A stretch of 53,932 nucleotides of DNA from an uncultured Pelagibacteraceae bacterium. GTDB taxonomy: Bacteria > Pseudomonadota > Alphaproteobacteria > Pelagibacterales > Pelagibacteraceae. The stretch lies in assembly GCA_902514755.1 (NCBI GenBank), contig CABXRY010000006.1, positions 1 through 53,932 on the forward strand, given 5' to 3'. Below, in pieces: positions 39,266 to 49,110 of the stretch. Position 1 is the stretch's first letter; every line of letters starts with the position of its first letter. The notes below the pieces were generated by a model. The model was not told the DNA's origin and did not search any database. It saw only the letters and a program-made list of their open reading frames with translations. The position numbers were made by a program, and so were the translations under genes.

Positions 39266-39724
39266 TTATTCAATAGTAACTGAGTTATCCATTAAATTTT
39301 CACCATCAGCTGGACAACTTTTTATCGTAACAACTGTTGCAGTACTATTAACACTTGTTTGACCTTCTGTTGTAGTATTACAAGCAGTTAGTGTTGTAGT
39401 TACAATTGCAGAATTAGCAGTTGAATATGGATTTTTAAATTCAGTTCCTAATGCAGCCTCTGTTGCTTCATGAACTTTCCCTGCTTGTTTTCTTTCATTA
39501 CATTTTAATTTAGTTGCCATCACTGTAGTCTCACCAATTTCACATTTTTTAAGTTCTGCGGCTACATATTTAACAACTGCAGCTTGGTTTGATTTAACAG
39601 CTGATTTTTTTGCTCCTGCTGTGTAACCTGAGTATGCTACTACACCTACAGCAGCTAGAATTCCGATAATTGCTACAACAACTAGTAGCTCGATAAGAGT
39701 AAAACCTTTATTATTTTTTTTCAT
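39266..39724 (-). CDS. pilA: Type IV pilin (major pilin candidate)
   Basis: 'MKKNNKGFTLIELLVVVAIIGILAAVGVVAYSGY'. Confidence 0.9.
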   Translation of the reverse strand: MKKNNKGFTLIELLVVVAIIGILAAVGVVAYSGYTAGAKKSAVKSNQAAVVKYVAAELKKCEIGETTVMATKLKCNERKQAGKVHEATEAALGTEFKNPYSTANSAIVTTTLTACNTTTEGQTSVNSTATVVTIKSCPADGENLMDNSVTIE

Positions 39725-39885
39725 AATTAATTCCTATATTTTATAAGTAAACTTTATAAACCTTAATAGTTTTTGTAAAGCCAAGAAATTATGATAATTC
39801 TTCGCATTAGCAATACTTTAATAGTCCAAAATGGGTGTTAATACTAGCGTTTAATAAAAAATTAACGTAAAAAGAGCAAAAAAAA

Positions 39886-40185
39886 ATGACCTATCAAGTT
39901 ACAGAAGAAAATAATATCTCAACAGTGTTTCTTAACGGTGAGATCGATATGGATGTGACAGATAAAGCGAAAGATGTCATTCTGCCATTAATAGAGGCTG
40001 GCAAAGAAGTTCACATTAATCTTAAAGATGTTGAGTACATGGACTCATCAGGAATTTCAGTGCTAATTGAGAGCCATCAAAAAGCTACAGAGCTTGGAAC
40101 TAAAGTAACTCTAAAAGAAATCAGTAAATCTGTTCTTAAAGTAATCATGATGGCAAAACTAGAGCAGATCTTAAATTTAGATTGA
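39886..40185 (+). CDS. STAS domain anti-sigma factor antagonist (RsbV/SpoIIAA-like)
   Basis: 'FLNGEIDMDVTDKAKDVI', 'VEYMDSSGISVLIESHQKA' with phosphorylatable Ser. Confidence 0.92.
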   Translation: MTYQVTEENNISTVFLNGEIDMDVTDKAKDVILPLIEAGKEVHINLKDVEYMDSSGISVLIESHQKATELGTKVTLKEISKSVLKVIMMAKLEQILNLD

Positions 40186-40595
40186 TGAATATTAAAGATC
40201 AAAAAGAGTTTCCAGTAGACTCGGCACAACTTAAAGAAGTAAGAAATTTTGCAAGAGGATTGTTTGATCAAGTTCCAGAATTTGAAGATAATAGAGAAGA
40301 ATTAGTTTTAGCGTTAGCAGAAGCAGCTCAAAATATTGTCAAACATGCTTATAGTGGTCAACCAAGTGGGGATACTATGAGAGTTGAAATTGAATATCAG
40401 GACAAAGTTTTAAAAATGGAATTATTTGATAAAGGTAAACCTGTTATCCCTGAAAACATTAAGCCAAGAAAATTAACGGATATTAAAGCTGGTGGATTAG
40501 GTACTTTTTTTATAGGACAAATAATGGATGAAGTTGTTTTTAAAACTAATAAAGAAGATTGGGTAAATCACTTAATCTTAACAAAAAGATTCTAA
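40182..40595 (+). CDS. RsbW/SpoIIAB-like ATP-binding serine kinase (HATPase_c anti-sigma type)
   Basis: 'ELVLALAEAAQNIVKHAY' N-box, 'FDKGKP' G1, 'GGLGTFFI' G2; ATGA overlap with STAS gene. Confidence 0.9.
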   Translation: MMNIKDQKEFPVDSAQLKEVRNFARGLFDQVPEFEDNREELVLALAEAAQNIVKHAYSGQPSGDTMRVEIEYQDKVLKMELFDKGKPVIPENIKPRKLTDIKAGGLGTFFIGQIMDEVVFKTNKEDWVNHLILTKRF

Positions 40596-41833
40596 CTACC
40601 AATAATAGAACCAACATTAAAGATTGGAGAATACATCGCAATCATCAATCCACCAATCATTGTTCCCATAAATACAATCATAATTGGTTCAATCAAACTC
40701 GACATATTATCAACTGCAGTATCGAATTCCTCTTCATAGTAAGCTGACACAGAATTAAACATTTCATCCAAGTTTCCTGTTTGTTCACCAACAGAAATTA
40801 GCTGACTAAATGTTGCTGGAAAAACAGGTTCTTTTAAAAATAATTTTGTTAAGGTGTCTCCTGAAAACACTCCTTTTTTTACATTCTCTAACGCTTGTGT
40901 TACTACATCGTTATTACTAACTGATTTTGCAATCTCAATACTTTCTAATAAATTTACACCCGCAGCACTTAAATTTCCCATAATAAGTGAAACTCTTGCA
41001 ATCAGTGATTTTAAAATCATATCGCCAAATACTGGCATCTTTAATACTTGTTGATGCCACTTATATCTAACAGCTGGTATTTTAGTAGTTGTGTATTTAA
41101 AGATGATATAAGTAATAAGACATACAATACCAAGTGTAAGACCGCCACTACCTCGCATAAAATTACTAGCTGTCATAATAACTGCGGTTGGCGTAGGAAG
41201 AGCTACACCCATTCCTTCATACATTTTTGCAAAAACTGGAACAACTTTGATTAACATGAAAACCATCACTGTTATTGCAACCGAAAACATCACAACAGGA
41301 TAAGTGAGTGCACCTTTAATCTTCTTTTTAACTTTTTCCCTTTTTTCAAGTGACTCTACTAATTTTAATAAGAACGTATCTAGTTTACCGCTGGCTTCAC
41401 CAGCTTTAATTAAATTGATATAAACACTATCAAAAATCTTTGGATATCTCTCAAAACACTTAGATAATGTAATCCCTCCTTCAAGGTTTTTTCTTACATC
41501 TTCAATAATTTCTTTCATTGTTGGATGCTCTATTTGATCTCTTAACATCGTAAGTACATTTAAGATAGGAAGTCCAGCCTTAACCATGGTTGCAAATTGT
41601 TTTGAAAAAATCATTACATCTTCTGGTTTGACTGCTTTTTTACCAAAAGAAAAACCTCCACCCTTTTTCTTTTCTTTTTCTGCTTTTTTCTTTTTAATTT
41701 TTGTAAGATTAGTAATGATTACTTTTTGCTCTTTAAGTTTAAATGACGCTTCTTCTTGATTGAGAGCTTCTATCTCGCCTTCAATATATTTTCCTGCTGA
41801 AATCCCTTTATATGAAAATGTTTCTGCTGACAT
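40592..41833 (-). CDS. pilC: Type IV pilus inner-membrane platform protein PilC (GspF family)
   Basis: 'FSKQFATMVKAGLPILNVL', 'SVGEQTGNLDEMF', 'YEEEFDTAVDNMSSLIEPIMIVFMG'. Confidence 0.93.
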   Translation of the reverse strand: MSAETFSYKGISAGKYIEGEIEALNQEEASFKLKEQKVIITNLTKIKKKKAEKEKKKGGGFSFGKKAVKPEDVMIFSKQFATMVKAGLPILNVLTMLRDQIEHPTMKEIIEDVRKNLEGGITLSKCFERYPKIFDSVYINLIKAGEASGKLDTFLLKLVESLEKREKVKKKIKGALTYPVVMFSVAITVMVFMLIKVVPVFAKMYEGMGVALPTPTAVIMTASNFMRGSGGLTLGIVCLITYIIFKYTTTKIPAVRYKWHQQVLKMPVFGDMILKSLIARVSLIMGNLSAAGVNLLESIEIAKSVSNNDVVTQALENVKKGVFSGDTLTKLFLKEPVFPATFSQLISVGEQTGNLDEMFNSVSAYYEEEFDTAVDNMSSLIEPIMIVFMGTMIGGLMIAMYSPIFNVGSIIGS

Positions 41834-41839
41834 TTTTAT

Positions 41840-43588
41840 TTACTCCGAACTTAATACCCGGTCAAATTCTCTAAAATTTAAATCACCAGTTAAAATTAAT
41901 TCTCGGCCCATGTCTTGCATTGTTCTAAATCCTTCTTTCATTGCAATTTCTTTAAGCTCAGGTGTAGTAGCTTTTCTTAAAATTGCTTCTTTAATTGGTT
42001 TAGATACGCTTAAAATTTCATAAATACCCATTCGTCCTTTATAACCTGAGTCTTTACATTGAGAACAGCCCTCTCCTTTTTGAACTTTAGCTCTTGATGC
42101 TTGCTCAACTGTGAAACCAAAATCAGCAAGCGCTTTAGGAGTAATATCTTCATCAGGCACTCTGCAATTTGGACAAGTTTTTCTTGCAAGTCTTTGAGCA
42201 AGGATTAAACTTACAGCAGCACTAATCAGATAATCTGGTGTTCCCATATTTTGTAATCTAGTAATTGAACTTGGGGCATCATTAGTATGAAGTGTACTAA
42301 ATACTAAGTGACCCGTTAAAGCAGCTTTCAAACCTATATCAACAGTTTCTTTATCCCTCATCTCTCCAACAAGAATAATTTCTGGGTCTTGTCTTAAAAA
42401 AGATCGAAGCGCTCTTTGGAAATCATAACCAATATCATCTTTAATTTGAACTTGTCCTACACCATCTAATTCATACTCAACTGGATCTTCTGCGGTAAGA
42501 ATGTTTAAGTGTGGTTTAGATACCTCTTTTAAAATACTATAAAGGGTTGTTGTTTTACCAGAACCTGTTGGACCAGTTACCAAGACAAGTCCTTGTGTTC
42601 CATGAATTGCTTTTCTTAAATTTTTTAAATCTGTTTCTTCAAAGTTTAATTGTTCTAAACTAATGTCGCCAGCATCTTTGTTTAGAACCCTCATTACAAT
42701 TCTTTCATTGGTAGCCGTTGGTAAAATTGATAGACGAAGGTCAACAACCTTGCCATCTATTTTAAAAGGTATAGCTCCATCTTGTGGTAATCGTCTTTCA
42801 GCAATATCCAATTTACCCATAATTTTAAATCTTGTTACAACCGCTCCATAATTAGAGTGTAAAAATTTCGCAAAATGTTCTTGTTCTGTAAGAATTCCAT
42901 CAAGTCTATATCTAACCCTTGAGGTAAATCTATAGGGTTCAATATGAATATCTGATACTCCTGATTTAATTGCTTCTGCAACAACTGCAGTACTAAATTT
43001 AATTACATCAGACTCGTTCTCTATTGCTTCTATATCTTCTTCTGGTTTTTCATCCAAAAGTTCTGCACTTTCATCAACATCATAATCGAATGTTTTTGTT
43101 TTTTCTTGATTTGATTGTTGAATTGACTGCATTGTGGTTTCACCATCTGCAGATAATCTGTCAATATGAGCTGAAATATCAGATAACTTTGCAGCATGAA
43201 GTTCAATGTCTTTTTTGGTAATTGTTTTTAAATTTCTCATTAAGCTTAATTTTGAACTATCTGGAATAGCAATATGTAAAACGTTACCCTCAATTTTAAA
43301 TGGAGCAATAAAATTCATGTTTATATAATTTGAAGGTAATACAGATTTTATTTCATCTGAAACTTCAGAACTCGCTAAATCGGCTATATCAAGTGATTGC
43401 TCTTTAACTAATAAATCTAAAATTTTATCTTCATCAGTTAAATTTAATTCAAAAACGGCATCGATTTGGGATTTATCACCATCAGATGATTTCTTTTTGA
43501 TATCAATTAAATCTTTACCAGAAATTACATCTTGATCTATTAAGATGTTAATTAAATTAATTTCCGACTCTCTACTTATCTTGATCAA
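41840..43588 (-). CDS. pilB: Type IV pilus assembly ATPase PilB (GspE family)
   Basis: 'TGPTGSGKTTTLYSIL', 'ILTAEDPVEYELDGVGQVQI', 'RQDPEIILVGEMRDKETVDIGLKAALTGHLVFSTLHTNDA', tetra-Cys motif. Confidence 0.95.
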   Translation of the reverse strand: MIKISRESEINLINILIDQDVISGKDLIDIKKKSSDGDKSQIDAVFELNLTDEDKILDLLVKEQSLDIADLASSEVSDEIKSVLPSNYINMNFIAPFKIEGNVLHIAIPDSSKLSLMRNLKTITKKDIELHAAKLSDISAHIDRLSADGETTMQSIQQSNQEKTKTFDYDVDESAELLDEKPEEDIEAIENESDVIKFSTAVVAEAIKSGVSDIHIEPYRFTSRVRYRLDGILTEQEHFAKFLHSNYGAVVTRFKIMGKLDIAERRLPQDGAIPFKIDGKVVDLRLSILPTATNERIVMRVLNKDAGDISLEQLNFEETDLKNLRKAIHGTQGLVLVTGPTGSGKTTTLYSILKEVSKPHLNILTAEDPVEYELDGVGQVQIKDDIGYDFQRALRSFLRQDPEIILVGEMRDKETVDIGLKAALTGHLVFSTLHTNDAPSSITRLQNMGTPDYLISAAVSLILAQRLARKTCPNCRVPDEDITPKALADFGFTVEQASRAKVQKGEGCSQCKDSGYKGRMGIYEILSVSKPIKEAILRKATTPELKEIAMKEGFRTMQDMGRELILTGDLNFREFDRVLSSE

Positions 43589-45132
43589 TCTAATACCCTT
43601 GGTGCTATAAATATCAACAACTCTTCAAGCTTATCTTCCTTCTTTTTATATTTTAAAAGGTTTCCAATTACCGGAACATTTCCTAAACCTGGAACTTGCT
43701 CTTTAGCTTTTGATATATTATTGGATTTTATTCCACCAATTACAACAATATCTCCATCAGCAACTAAAAGTTTTGTTATAATTTCCATTTTTGTAATTGG
43801 AGGTTCGTCTTGTGATGTGTCAGCATCATCATTATTTACCTGTATATCTAACAAAACGTTTCCGTCTCCAATAATACTTGGTGTAACTTGAAGTTTTAAA
43901 GCAGCCTCTTTAAATGAAGTTGAAGTTGTTCCTTCAGAAGTTGTTTCATAAGGAATTTCCTTACCTTGTGTAACTGAAGCAGGCTGATTATTTATAGTAA
44001 AGACTTTTGGATTTGAAATTGTCTCTACCATTCCCATTTTCTCAAGAGCTGTAATTTCAGCTTTTAATACTGCGGAACCAGTTTTCTTTAATATTCCAAT
44101 ACCACTTGTAGCACCTGTTGCTGCAAAATTTGTAATTTGATCTTTTGCGACTTGAGCAAGTGCAGCAGAAGTATCATCAAGCGTTCCAGCAGAACTTGTT
44201 GAACCAACTATACCACCTATCTGCTCATCACCTCTCTTATAGTAACCACCTAACCTTGTGCCTAATTGTTTTTCAAATTCAGATGTTGCTTTAACAACAA
44301 ATGCTTCAATTAAAACTTGCTCAGTTTTTATATCAATTTCATTTAATACTTTATCAACTGTATCTAAATCTCTTTCTTTACCTCTAACAATAATTGATCT
44401 GGTTGCTGTTTCTTCTGTAATTTTTATTGGAGAATATGAGTTTTCTCCAGTACTTTTAAATAATTCTTCAATTGTAGTTTTTGCAAGAGCTGGGGATATA
44501 TAATAAAGTCTAAATATTTCTGAAATTATAGGCTCAACACTATCTTCAAGTTCTACTTTATTTTTTACAGCTTGTGCTCTTTCTGATTTATAAGTTTCTT
44601 GAGAAGTCAAAGTCTCAGGTGAATGCACTCTTATCAAATTACTAGTTACATCTATATCTGATGCATAATTCTTCATATCTAATAAAGCTTGAAAAGCTTT
44701 ATCCCATGGGACATCAACTAACTCTGCAGAAATTGCACCCGCTACTTCGTCTCCAACTAAAACGTTAATTTCACCAATTTTTCCCATTAATTTCATAGTC
44801 TCTTTATAATCAAGATTTTTGAATTTTAAGGTTACTCTCTGTTTCAAAGACTTATACTCATCAGGTATCAGCAGATAATTTCTTTGAGTTTCAGAGGTAA
44901 TTTTTCTTCTTTTTTTAATCTTTACACTTTGTCCATCAACTGGTTTTGGGCCCATCTCAAGAGTTTTGGCAATTTCAGCTTTACCCAAAGCTCTCATATC
45001 TTTTTTTATTAAAGGTGTATTGTGTTTAAAAGGCTTATTATATTTTTTTGCAAATTGAGAGTTAGCACAACCACTTAAAACAAATCCTAAGATCATTACA
45101 ATCGACAAATTTAAGAGTTTTCTAGTATTCAT
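43585..45132 (-). CDS. pilQ: Type IV pilus secretin, lipoprotein (PilQ/MshL-like)
   Basis: 'LGFVLSGCANS' lipobox; 'VPGLGNVPVIGNLLKYKKKEDKLEELLIFIAPRVL' secretin C-terminus; ORF track start 45192, likely start 45132. Confidence 0.9.
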   Translation of the reverse strand: MNTRKLLNLSIVMILGFVLSGCANSQFAKKYNKPFKHNTPLIKKDMRALGKAEIAKTLEMGPKPVDGQSVKIKKRRKITSETQRNYLLIPDEYKSLKQRVTLKFKNLDYKETMKLMGKIGEINVLVGDEVAGAISAELVDVPWDKAFQALLDMKNYASDIDVTSNLIRVHSPETLTSQETYKSERAQAVKNKVELEDSVEPIISEIFRLYYISPALAKTTIEELFKSTGENSYSPIKITEETATRSIIVRGKERDLDTVDKVLNEIDIKTEQVLIEAFVVKATSEFEKQLGTRLGGYYKRGDEQIGGIVGSTSSAGTLDDTSAALAQVAKDQITNFAATGATSGIGILKKTGSAVLKAEITALEKMGMVETISNPKVFTINNQPASVTQGKEIPYETTSEGTTSTSFKEAALKLQVTPSIIGDGNVLLDIQVNNDDADTSQDEPPITKMEIITKLLVADGDIVVIGGIKSNNISKAKEQVPGLGNVPVIGNLLKYKKKEDKLEELLIFIAPRVLD

Positions 45133-45592
45133 CTGCCTCTCTAATCTGATTATTAAAATCAATAATAATAAAAGACTTATCTTCTTTTTCAAAGATAGCT
45201 TCCGTTAATCTTAAATCTATAAATTTTATTTTTCCTAAATACTGATTAAGATTTAAAGTAATAACATCTCCTGATGTATTTGTTAAACTTATATAACTTT
45301 CATCTTTACCTGAAATTAAACCTGACAATTTAAAATTGTACAAACTCATTTCGTCTCTCTCTTCACCAGTTTCTGGATTAACTGTTGAGCTGCCCATTCC
45401 TTCATTTCCTGCAAATGGATCATTAAGAGGAACTTCATCCTCATCTACTTGGTTTTGTTTGCTTTCAATTTCTTTAGTAATTTCTTTTGCTTTTTCTACT
45501 AATTCAGTATTAGTGCTATGATTATCTGCATATACTTTTCCTGATAATAAAAACAGTACGGTTATAAAAAAAAGTTTTTTAAAAGAATTCAT
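45122..45592 (-). CDS. PilP-like pilus assembly protein
   Basis: Signal peptide; 'LYNFKLSGLISGKDESYISLTNTSGDVITLNLNQYLGK' PilP-like; synteny between PilO-like and secretin. Confidence 0.7.
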   Translation of the reverse strand: MNSFKKLFFITVLFLLSGKVYADNHSTNTELVEKAKEITKEIESKQNQVDEDEVPLNDPFAGNEGMGSSTVNPETGEERDEMSLYNFKLSGLISGKDESYISLTNTSGDVITLNLNQYLGKIKFIDLRLTEAIFEKEDKSFIIIDFNNQIREADEY

Positions 45593-46250
45593 CAGGTATA
45601 CCTACTATTGTTAATTCTCCTTGTGCAATAATCGCTCCAGTTGAATCGTTTTGTACAACACTTATAGTCTCCTTGTCAAAGTTTAACATTTTGCTTGATT
45701 TAGCTATAGATCTCTTAAACTTGATATATCCAAGGAAATTACCTTTAATCTCATATTCAACAGGTATTTTATAATATGAAATATCTGTTTTGTTCAATAA
45801 CTCCTCCGCCTGTTGAGCTACTCCACTTTTTAAAACTGGTTTAGGTTTTTTCTTTTGAATTTTAGAAATAGTTAAACCATTTACACCAGCATACTTACTT
45901 AAGCTTTGATATAATCCTTCAACTTCCTCTTTAGAATGAAATAACGTAGAGCTTTTTTTAAACTCAGGCTCAAGTTTTTTTAATCTCTTTTTATTTAAAA
46001 TAATTTCATTTTCAAATTGAACAATTTCATTTTGCTTTAAAACTTTTTCATTATAAAGAGCTTTTTTATTTTTAACGATTGGATTTAAAATAGCATAATA
46101 ACCAATTAAAAAAATAATAATTGCTGCAAAACCAATCCCAAATTTAATTAATGTTTTTTTATCAATTGCTTTAAGCTTTTCTTTTAAATCACCAACTTTA
46201 ATATTTTTTAAATCTATGTTTAAATCCATTATGCGCTCTCCAATATACAA
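45579..46250 (-). CDS. PilO-like pilus assembly protein
   Basis: One N-terminal TM, coiled coil, 'YKIPVEYEIKGNFLGYIKFKRSIAKSSKMLNFDKETI' PilO-like; synteny. Confidence 0.8.
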   Translation of the reverse strand: MYIGERIMDLNIDLKNIKVGDLKEKLKAIDKKTLIKFGIGFAAIIIFLIGYYAILNPIVKNKKALYNEKVLKQNEIVQFENEIILNKKRLKKLEPEFKKSSTLFHSKEEVEGLYQSLSKYAGVNGLTISKIQKKKPKPVLKSGVAQQAEELLNKTDISYYKIPVEYEIKGNFLGYIKFKRSIAKSSKMLNFDKETISVVQNDSTGAIIAQGELTIVGIPDEFF

Positions 46251-47944
46251 GCTACAACAAACCCTTTCATGGTGGGAGCATTTTGTGATTGCCCATCAGG
46301 AAGTGTCATTGTTGCTAATGATGCTTGCTTAATTAATTTTTTATTATTTAAATTACTTATTAATTTTAAGATATCTTGGTCACTAAAAGCTGAGCCTTTT
46401 ATGACGATTTGACTTGAGCCATTATACTCAACTGATTCAAACTTAACTCTTTTTGGCACTGCAGAGGCAATTTGAGCCAATACTCTAAAACTTGCAGTTT
46501 TGTTTGACTTAATCGATTTACTAATCTTAAGTGACTTTAAAATTATACCTACATCTTTTTCTAGTTTATTTTTTTCAAGAGTTCTAAGCTCATGAGTTTG
46601 AACGATTTCATCATAATCTACTAACTTTCCATTTAATTCTTTGATTTGCCAAAATGATAATCCAAACAATGCTACATAGATTAATGAAACAACTCCAATT
46701 ACACCTTTGAATGCAAAATTTGAAAACACTTTTGCTTTCTTTTGAGCCATCATGCTGTCTCTATTAGGCAGTAGGTTAATATTTTTTACTGCTGTCACAA
46801 ATTTGTAATAACCAAAAACATCCAACTTTCTAAATGCTAAACCAATCACTGTTGAAAAATATGATCTATTTTGATAATTTACACTTTCTTCTAATTGTGC
46901 AGGAACTTTAATTTCTTTAATTGGATCTAATAAATCAAAACCAGTATTAGCTAAACTTTTTCTAAAAGTTTCAAGATAAGTATCAACATTAGTTAAGTTA
47001 GAGACAACTTTTAAATTTCTAATTCTTTTTTCATATTTTGTTTCAAAATCTTGTATCGCTTGTTTAACTTGAGTCACATACCTTCTAACTAGAGCATCCA
47101 TGTCTTCTTGGTTGTCAGAATTTAAAAGCGTATTTCTATCTTGGCCTCTTATAAATATATCGGTAATAATTGGATTGTTTTCATATAAAATCATTACATA
47201 ATTTTCATCCAATCCAAATTCTAGAACTGCAGTAAGATTACTCTCTTCAATTGATCCACCAAGCTGATTGATTTGGTCAACAGCAGACTTTAGTGCAAAA
47301 CATTTCACATCAATAATTACTGCATTTAAACCACCTTTTTTGATGATTGATGTATAGCTATTAATATCTGAAAGTTTTGAAGCAACGAATAAGATATCCA
47401 TAGTATTTCCGGTAGAGTCTCTATTTATAACTTGATGAAAAACAGAATAATCATTTAGATTATCAGTTAGTTGAACTAAATTTTCCCAAAGAGAATCTGT
47501 ATCAATTGCTTTATTCAATTCTTCGTCAGTCATTAAAGGTGCTGTTACTACTCTGATAATTGCGCTTGTAACTGGGATTGCAATTGCAGCATTTGATGTT
47601 TGTATTTTAGATTTTTGTAAAGCAATTTGTAATTGTTCCCCGTACTTGTCTGGTTCATCTAATACACTTGAATTTGAGTCTGAATCTTCAATTTTATGGG
47701 TAAAAAATTTTTCTAAAACCCACTTATTTGATTTGTCAGTCGATAATTGAGCTAACCTAATTTCAGTAGGAGTTAACTCTACTCCAACTATTTCTTCTCC
47801 TTGAACTGCAGATTTTCCTAACCTGTTTTTAAAAAATTTACTAAAAAATCCCTCTTTCTTTTTTGTATCTTGAGCTTTTGGGACAGGTGTTCCCTCATCA
47901 CCTTTCGGTTTTTTTTTAAAAAGATTAGCAAAAGGATTTTTCAT
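46229..47944 (-). CDS. PilM-PilN fusion protein
   Basis: N-terminal PilM actin-like fold ('EEIVGVELTPTEIRLAQL', 'NAAIAIPVTSAIIRVV') followed in the same 571-aa ORF by PilN ('KNINLLPNRDSMMAQKKAKVF' then TM). Confidence 0.88.
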   Translation of the reverse strand: MKNPFANLFKKKPKGDEGTPVPKAQDTKKKEGFFSKFFKNRLGKSAVQGEEIVGVELTPTEIRLAQLSTDKSNKWVLEKFFTHKIEDSDSNSSVLDEPDKYGEQLQIALQKSKIQTSNAAIAIPVTSAIIRVVTAPLMTDEELNKAIDTDSLWENLVQLTDNLNDYSVFHQVINRDSTGNTMDILFVASKLSDINSYTSIIKKGGLNAVIIDVKCFALKSAVDQINQLGGSIEESNLTAVLEFGLDENYVMILYENNPIITDIFIRGQDRNTLLNSDNQEDMDALVRRYVTQVKQAIQDFETKYEKRIRNLKVVSNLTNVDTYLETFRKSLANTGFDLLDPIKEIKVPAQLEESVNYQNRSYFSTVIGLAFRKLDVFGYYKFVTAVKNINLLPNRDSMMAQKKAKVFSNFAFKGVIGVVSLIYVALFGLSFWQIKELNGKLVDYDEIVQTHELRTLEKNKLEKDVGIILKSLKISKSIKSNKTASFRVLAQIASAVPKRVKFESVEYNGSSQIVIKGSAFSDQDILKLISNLNNKKLIKQASLATMTLPDGQSQNAPTMKGFVVACILESA

Positions 47945-48093
47945 ATAATCATTATAAGTTTAGCTATCATTATAATATAATATTAATTAATCAACTAATA
48001 CTCGAATTTAATATCTTTGTGTTTATTATGGGGTAAATTATTATTTTAAGAGTTAATTATTTAAAAAATGTAGTACTAAAGTTAATAAAACTT

Positions 48094-49110
48094 ATGTTTG
48101 AAAAATTAGAAGAACTTGCAAAAAATAATAAGAAGATTTCAGATTTTCATATTAGATCTGGATCTCCTTTAGCATATAGACAAACTGGTGAGATTATAAA
48201 AGTAGCTGACACTAATGTTACGGCTCAAGATTTAAAAGATTTGATATCCATGAACTGCAATGAAGCTGAGACTGCAAGATTTAATGAAACTCACGAACTA
48301 GACTCTGCGGTAATGTTAAGTGGTTTAAGATTTAGAGCAAACTTTTATAAAACAATAAATGGTCCAGCTGCAGTTCTTAGAAGAGTTGAAAGTAAAATTC
48401 CGGATATGGATCAATTTAATTTACCTCAAGCGTTGTATGATATCGTAGATTTTCATAAAGGTTTAGTTTTAGTAACAGGACCTACTGGATCAGGAAAATC
48501 TACAACTCTTGCAGCAATCGTAAATGAGATTAATAAAACAAGAACATCAAATATCATAACTGTTGAAGATCCGGTAGAATTTATACATAAAGACAATCAA
48601 AGTATTGTCTCACATAGAGAGGTTGGAAAACAAACTCAATCATTTTCAGCAGCTTTAAAAGCGGCATTAAGAGAAGACCCAGATGTTATATTAGTTGGAG
48701 AGATGAGAGATCTCGAAACTATTAGTTTGGCTTTAACGGCGGCTGAAACAGGGCACTTAGTTTTTGGAACTTTGCACACAAGTGGTGCACCAAGCACAAT
48801 TAATAGAATTATTGATGTATTTCCTCCTGAACAACAGGAACAAATTCGTGCACAAATTTCAACTTCATTAAAAATGGTAGTTACTCAAAGATTACTTAAA
48901 ACTAGAGATGGTCAAGGTAGAGTTGGTGCATTTGAAATAATGAAGTGTACTCCACCAGTTCAAAACTTAATTAGAGAAGCAAAAATTCATCAAATTCCAA
49001 GTATCATGCAAACAGCAGTTAGAGATGGTATGATTACAATGGAAAAATCTCTGGAGGAATTGGTTAAATCAGGTAAAATAGATCCAGGTGCAGCAAAATC
49101 AGGACATTAA
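48094..49110 (+). CDS. pilT: Type IV pilus retraction ATPase PilT (PilT/PilU family)
   Basis: 'LVTGPTGSGKSTTLAAIVNEIN', 'REDPDVILVGEMRDLETISLALTAAETGHLVFGTLHTSGAPSTINRIIDVFP'. Confidence 0.93.
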   Translation: MFEKLEELAKNNKKISDFHIRSGSPLAYRQTGEIIKVADTNVTAQDLKDLISMNCNEAETARFNETHELDSAVMLSGLRFRANFYKTINGPAAVLRRVESKIPDMDQFNLPQALYDIVDFHKGLVLVTGPTGSGKSTTLAAIVNEINKTRTSNIITVEDPVEFIHKDNQSIVSHREVGKQTQSFSAALKAALREDPDVILVGEMRDLETISLALTAAETGHLVFGTLHTSGAPSTINRIIDVFPPEQQEQIRAQISTSLKMVVTQRLLKTRDGQGRVGAFEIMKCTPPVQNLIREAKIHQIPSIMQTAVRDGMITMEKSLEELVKSGKIDPGAAKSGH

